64,000 nt of DNA, taken from NCBI RefSeq assembly GCF_016462545.1, contig NZ_JAEMTA010000001.1, forward strand, positions 506,668 to 570,667. Direction: 5' to 3'. Made by a program: the position numbers and the translations under genes. Below are positions 62,016-64,000 of the stretch, piece by piece. The stretch's first letter is position 1. Each line of letters starts with the position of its first letter. Origin of the DNA: Mycolicibacterium sp. Lineage in GTDB: Bacteria; Actinomycetota; Actinomycetes; Mycobacteriales; Mycobacteriaceae. The notes below the pieces were generated by a model. That model did not search any database and was not told where the DNA came from. It worked only from the letters and a program-made list of their open reading frames with translations.

Positions 62016-64000
62016 CGACGCGAGTTCCACGAACGCGAATTCGCCTGCGCGCCATGATCAGCGCTTGCCACAGGAGCACTCCCGTCAGCAGTGCGACGAT
62101 CACCCCGAGGAGGCGGTGCTCGCCGAACATCGGATAGACCTGATAGTGGGTCAGATAGATGATCAGCGACGCCTCGGCGAGCACCCCTGCCGCCGCCGCG
62201 AGCACTGCCGGACATCGCACGGCAGGCAACCAGATCAGCAGAGCCAGGCCCACGAACACCAACAGTTCTCGGTGCCCATTGCCGAAGTAGCCGACGACAC
62301 CGACGGCGAGTAGCAGGGTCACCGTGGCGCGGTGCCGGGTCGTGGTGGCCTTCGACGCCGCCCACCCGATTGCGAAGAACCAGAAGGCGAGCACGGTGAA
62401 CCACGCCGCATGGCCCATGCCGAACCCGTGGAAGCGCATCATCAGCCCGAGAGTCAGGAACCCCAGTGCGAACGCGAACGGCGCGCGCCGTTCCAGGCGA
62501 TCGCCGATCGGCGTCCAGCAGAGCGCCGCCAGCGCCACCAGAATCCACACCACCACTTCGACGAACCACAGCCTGCCCGCCGTCATGCTGTCGCTGGGTC
62601 CGAGAAACTTGTTGGCCAACAGGAGATTCGTCGCGGTGTAGTCGTTCGTGGCGAGCAGGGCGATCGCCACCCACGCCACCGACGGCACGGCGATCCACGC
62701 AATGGTGTGCCGCACGTGGCGCGCCCGTTGCCGACGTGGCAGCGGCGTGAGGCAGAAGCGGCCGAAGTTGTACCCGGCGATACCCAGCAGAACGTGCGCC
62801 CCGCCCCAGAGCGTAAACAGCCCGGCGTGCGAACCGACGACGAGCACGATCGCGATCGCCCGCAGGGCGACGCTGGTCTCGAGCTGTGTGCCCCACCTTC
62901 GCCGCGGTCTGAAGCCGGCCTCCAGCTCGCGCAGCGGCAGCCGCTGCCAGTCGGCGGGAAGGTGACCGATCGCGCGTTCGAGGCGGACCGACATCGACAC
63001 ATAGGAAAGCGAGTTTCCGCCGAGATCGACGAAGCTGGCCTCCTCGTCGATCGACGCGGCGTCCAGCTGCAACACGTCGGCGAACAGTCCGCGGAGGTCG
63101 ACTGCCGCCTCGTCGACCGCAGCGCTTCGCTCGGCCAATCGGCGCACGCCGTGGAGATCGGCCTTGCCCGAGGGCAATCGGGGGAGCGCGTCGACGTCGA
63201 GCACGCGGACTGCCGCGCGGGGAAGGCCCGACGCGTCAGCGGCAAGCGCTCCGACGTCGCAGTCCACGGGACGGTCGGCGGCCGCGACCAACAGTTGGCC
63301 GGCGCCCTCCGTGCAGATCGCGGCCACGCCGGCGTCGCACAGGGTGGTCTCGATCCGCTCCAGGTCCAGGCGCAGGCCGTACAGCTTGGCGAAGCGGCTG
63401 ATCCGCCCGACGACTTCGTACAGACCGTGGTCATTGCGGCGGGCGAGGTCGCCGGTGCGCAGCGCCGTGATCGTGCGGCCCACGGCGAGGTCGGCTGGAT
63501 CGTGCGCGTAACCCATCATCACGCCGTCGCCGCGGAAGATCAGTTCGCCGACGTCGTCCGATTCCCCGTCCCCGATGTCTATCTCGAATGTGCCTCCGGG
63601 AATGGGGACGCCGATCGATTGGGGATGCTCGACCGCGAATTCCGGTGGCAGGTAAGCCATGCGGGCGGTGGCCTCGGTGGCTCCGTACATCACGAACAAC
63701 GTCCACCCGCGGCGCTCGCCGAGTTCGGCGAACCGTCGGACCCGGTCGGGGGCGAGGCGGCCACCGGCCTGCGTGACGTACCGCAGGTGCGGCAGCGACA
63801 TGTCGGCGAAGCCGATCCGATCGAGCAGTTCGAAGGTGTGGGGGACGCCGGCGAACGTCGTACCCCGGTGCCGTGCCATCAGTTCCCAGAACTCGTCGTC
63901 GACGACCGAGTGCTCGGTCAGGATGAGCCCGGCGCCGCGCAGCAGGTGGCTGTGAATCACCGACAGGCCATAGCAGTAGGACATGGGCAAAGTCGTTGCA
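61981..64000 (-). CDS. AMP-ligase / carrier protein / membrane acyltransferase fusion (start outside window)
   Basis: The last 670-plus residues of a larger protein; the frame is open to the right edge, so the start is outside. Order in view: the C-terminal two thirds of an ANL adenylating domain (VMYGATEATARMAYLPPE, LRTGDLARRNDHGLYEVVGR, about residues 1-285), a carrier domain with the phosphopantetheine Ser in DLGGNSLSYVS (about residue 325), and a C-terminal membrane acyltransferase-like domain with eight to ten helices (about 385-650). A loaded acyl group is probably passed from the carrier to an acceptor across or in the membrane. The product is unknown. Confidence 0.85.
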   Translation of the reverse strand, partial: ATTLPMSYCYGLSVIHSHLLRGAGLILTEHSVVDDEFWELMARHRGTTFAGVPHTFELLDRIGFADMSLPHLRYVTQAGGRLAPDRVRRFAELGERRGWTLFVMYGATEATARMAYLPPEFAVEHPQSIGVPIPGGTFEIDIGDGESDDVGELIFRGDGVMMGYAHDPADLAVGRTITALRTGDLARRNDHGLYEVVGRISRFAKLYGLRLDLERIETTLCDAGVAAICTEGAGQLLVAAADRPVDCDVGALAADASGLPRAAVRVLDVDALPRLPSGKADLHGVRRLAERSAAVDEAAVDLRGLFADVLQLDAASIDEEASFVDLGGNSLSYVSMSVRLERAIGHLPADWQRLPLRELEAGFRPRRRWGTQLETSVALRAIAIVLVVGSHAGLFTLWGGAHVLLGIAGYNFGRFCLTPLPRRQRARHVRHTIAWIAVPSVAWVAIALLATNDYTATNLLLANKFLGPSDSMTAGRLWFVEVVVWILVALAALCWTPIGDRLERRAPFAFALGFLTLGLMMRFHGFGMGHAAWFTVLAFWFFAIGWAASKATTTRHRATVTLLLAVGVVGYFGNGHRELLVFVGLALLIWLPAVRCPAVLAAAAGVLAEASLIIYLTHYQVYPMFGEHRLLGVIVALLTGVLLWQALIMARRRIRVRGTRVVSLRRAAPARR

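Overview
The window is a chromosomal segment of a high-GC actinobacterium, almost certainly an environmental, fast-growing mycobacterium (Mycolicibacterium type). The gene order ffh, amidohydrolase, dacB-like, SnoaL-like protein, rpsP, KH protein, rimM, trmD, lppW-like, rplS, lepB, rnhB, DUF2469 protein matches the M. tuberculosis block around Rv2916c to Rv2901c. The proteins Ffh, LepB and RnhB have mycobacterial-type sequences. I saw no rRNA, tRNA, CRISPR array, IS element or phage gene.

Left half (1 to about 36.2 kb): a dense catabolic region of lipid, steroid or terpenoid type. It holds four cytochromes P450 (one cut by the left edge), two F420-type luciferase-like oxidoreductases, a mycofactocin-coupled SDR, an NDMA-dependent alcohol dehydrogenase, two aldehyde dehydrogenases (one frameshifted), acyl-CoA dehydrogenases (one a two-domain fusion), crotonase, MaoC pair, CoA-transferase, a class III extradiol dioxygenase, an Ltp2-like aldolase with DUF35 partners, an acyl-CoA synthetase and several TetR regulators. 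One regulator has two TetR domains, like Mce3R. Two large AveC-like membrane proteins face each other at 24-26 kb.

The main discovery candidate is at 23.9-34 kb. A shared palindrome, TGRCAGTnnRCTGYCA, occurs four times and only in intergenic space: before the second AveC-like gene (25150), between a TetR gene and a P450 gene (26948), and twice between the divergent LLM gene and the EthD-like/fused-FadE/Ltp2-like/DUF35 operon (29143, 29179). This points to one regulon, probably run by the TetR at 26251-26841, joining membrane AveC-like proteins to a P450 and a side-chain cleavage module of unknown substrate.

Right half (36.3 to 64 kb): a core block with accessory insertions. ffh and an amidohydrolase are followed by a MarR gene, a 480-bp AT-richer intergenic region, a PAS-only protein, and a TetR/APC permease/YtcJ-like amidohydrolase/cyclase-family cluster. 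Then come two tandem D-Ala-D-Ala carboxypeptidases, a complete three-gene NAGGN (N-acetylglutaminylglutamine amide) osmolyte operon, and the rpsP-rimM-trmD and rplS-lepB-rnhB translation and secretion block. The end holds an SDR, a HAD phosphatase, a second CoA-transferase with a TesB thioesterase, and an incomplete ligase-carrier-acyltransferase fusion cut by the right edge.

Most operons are tightly coupled by ATGA, GTGA or TAGTG overlaps. Two long hairpins (16744-16804 and 33331-33390) lie between convergent gene ends and look like dispersed palindromic repeats used as bidirectional terminators.
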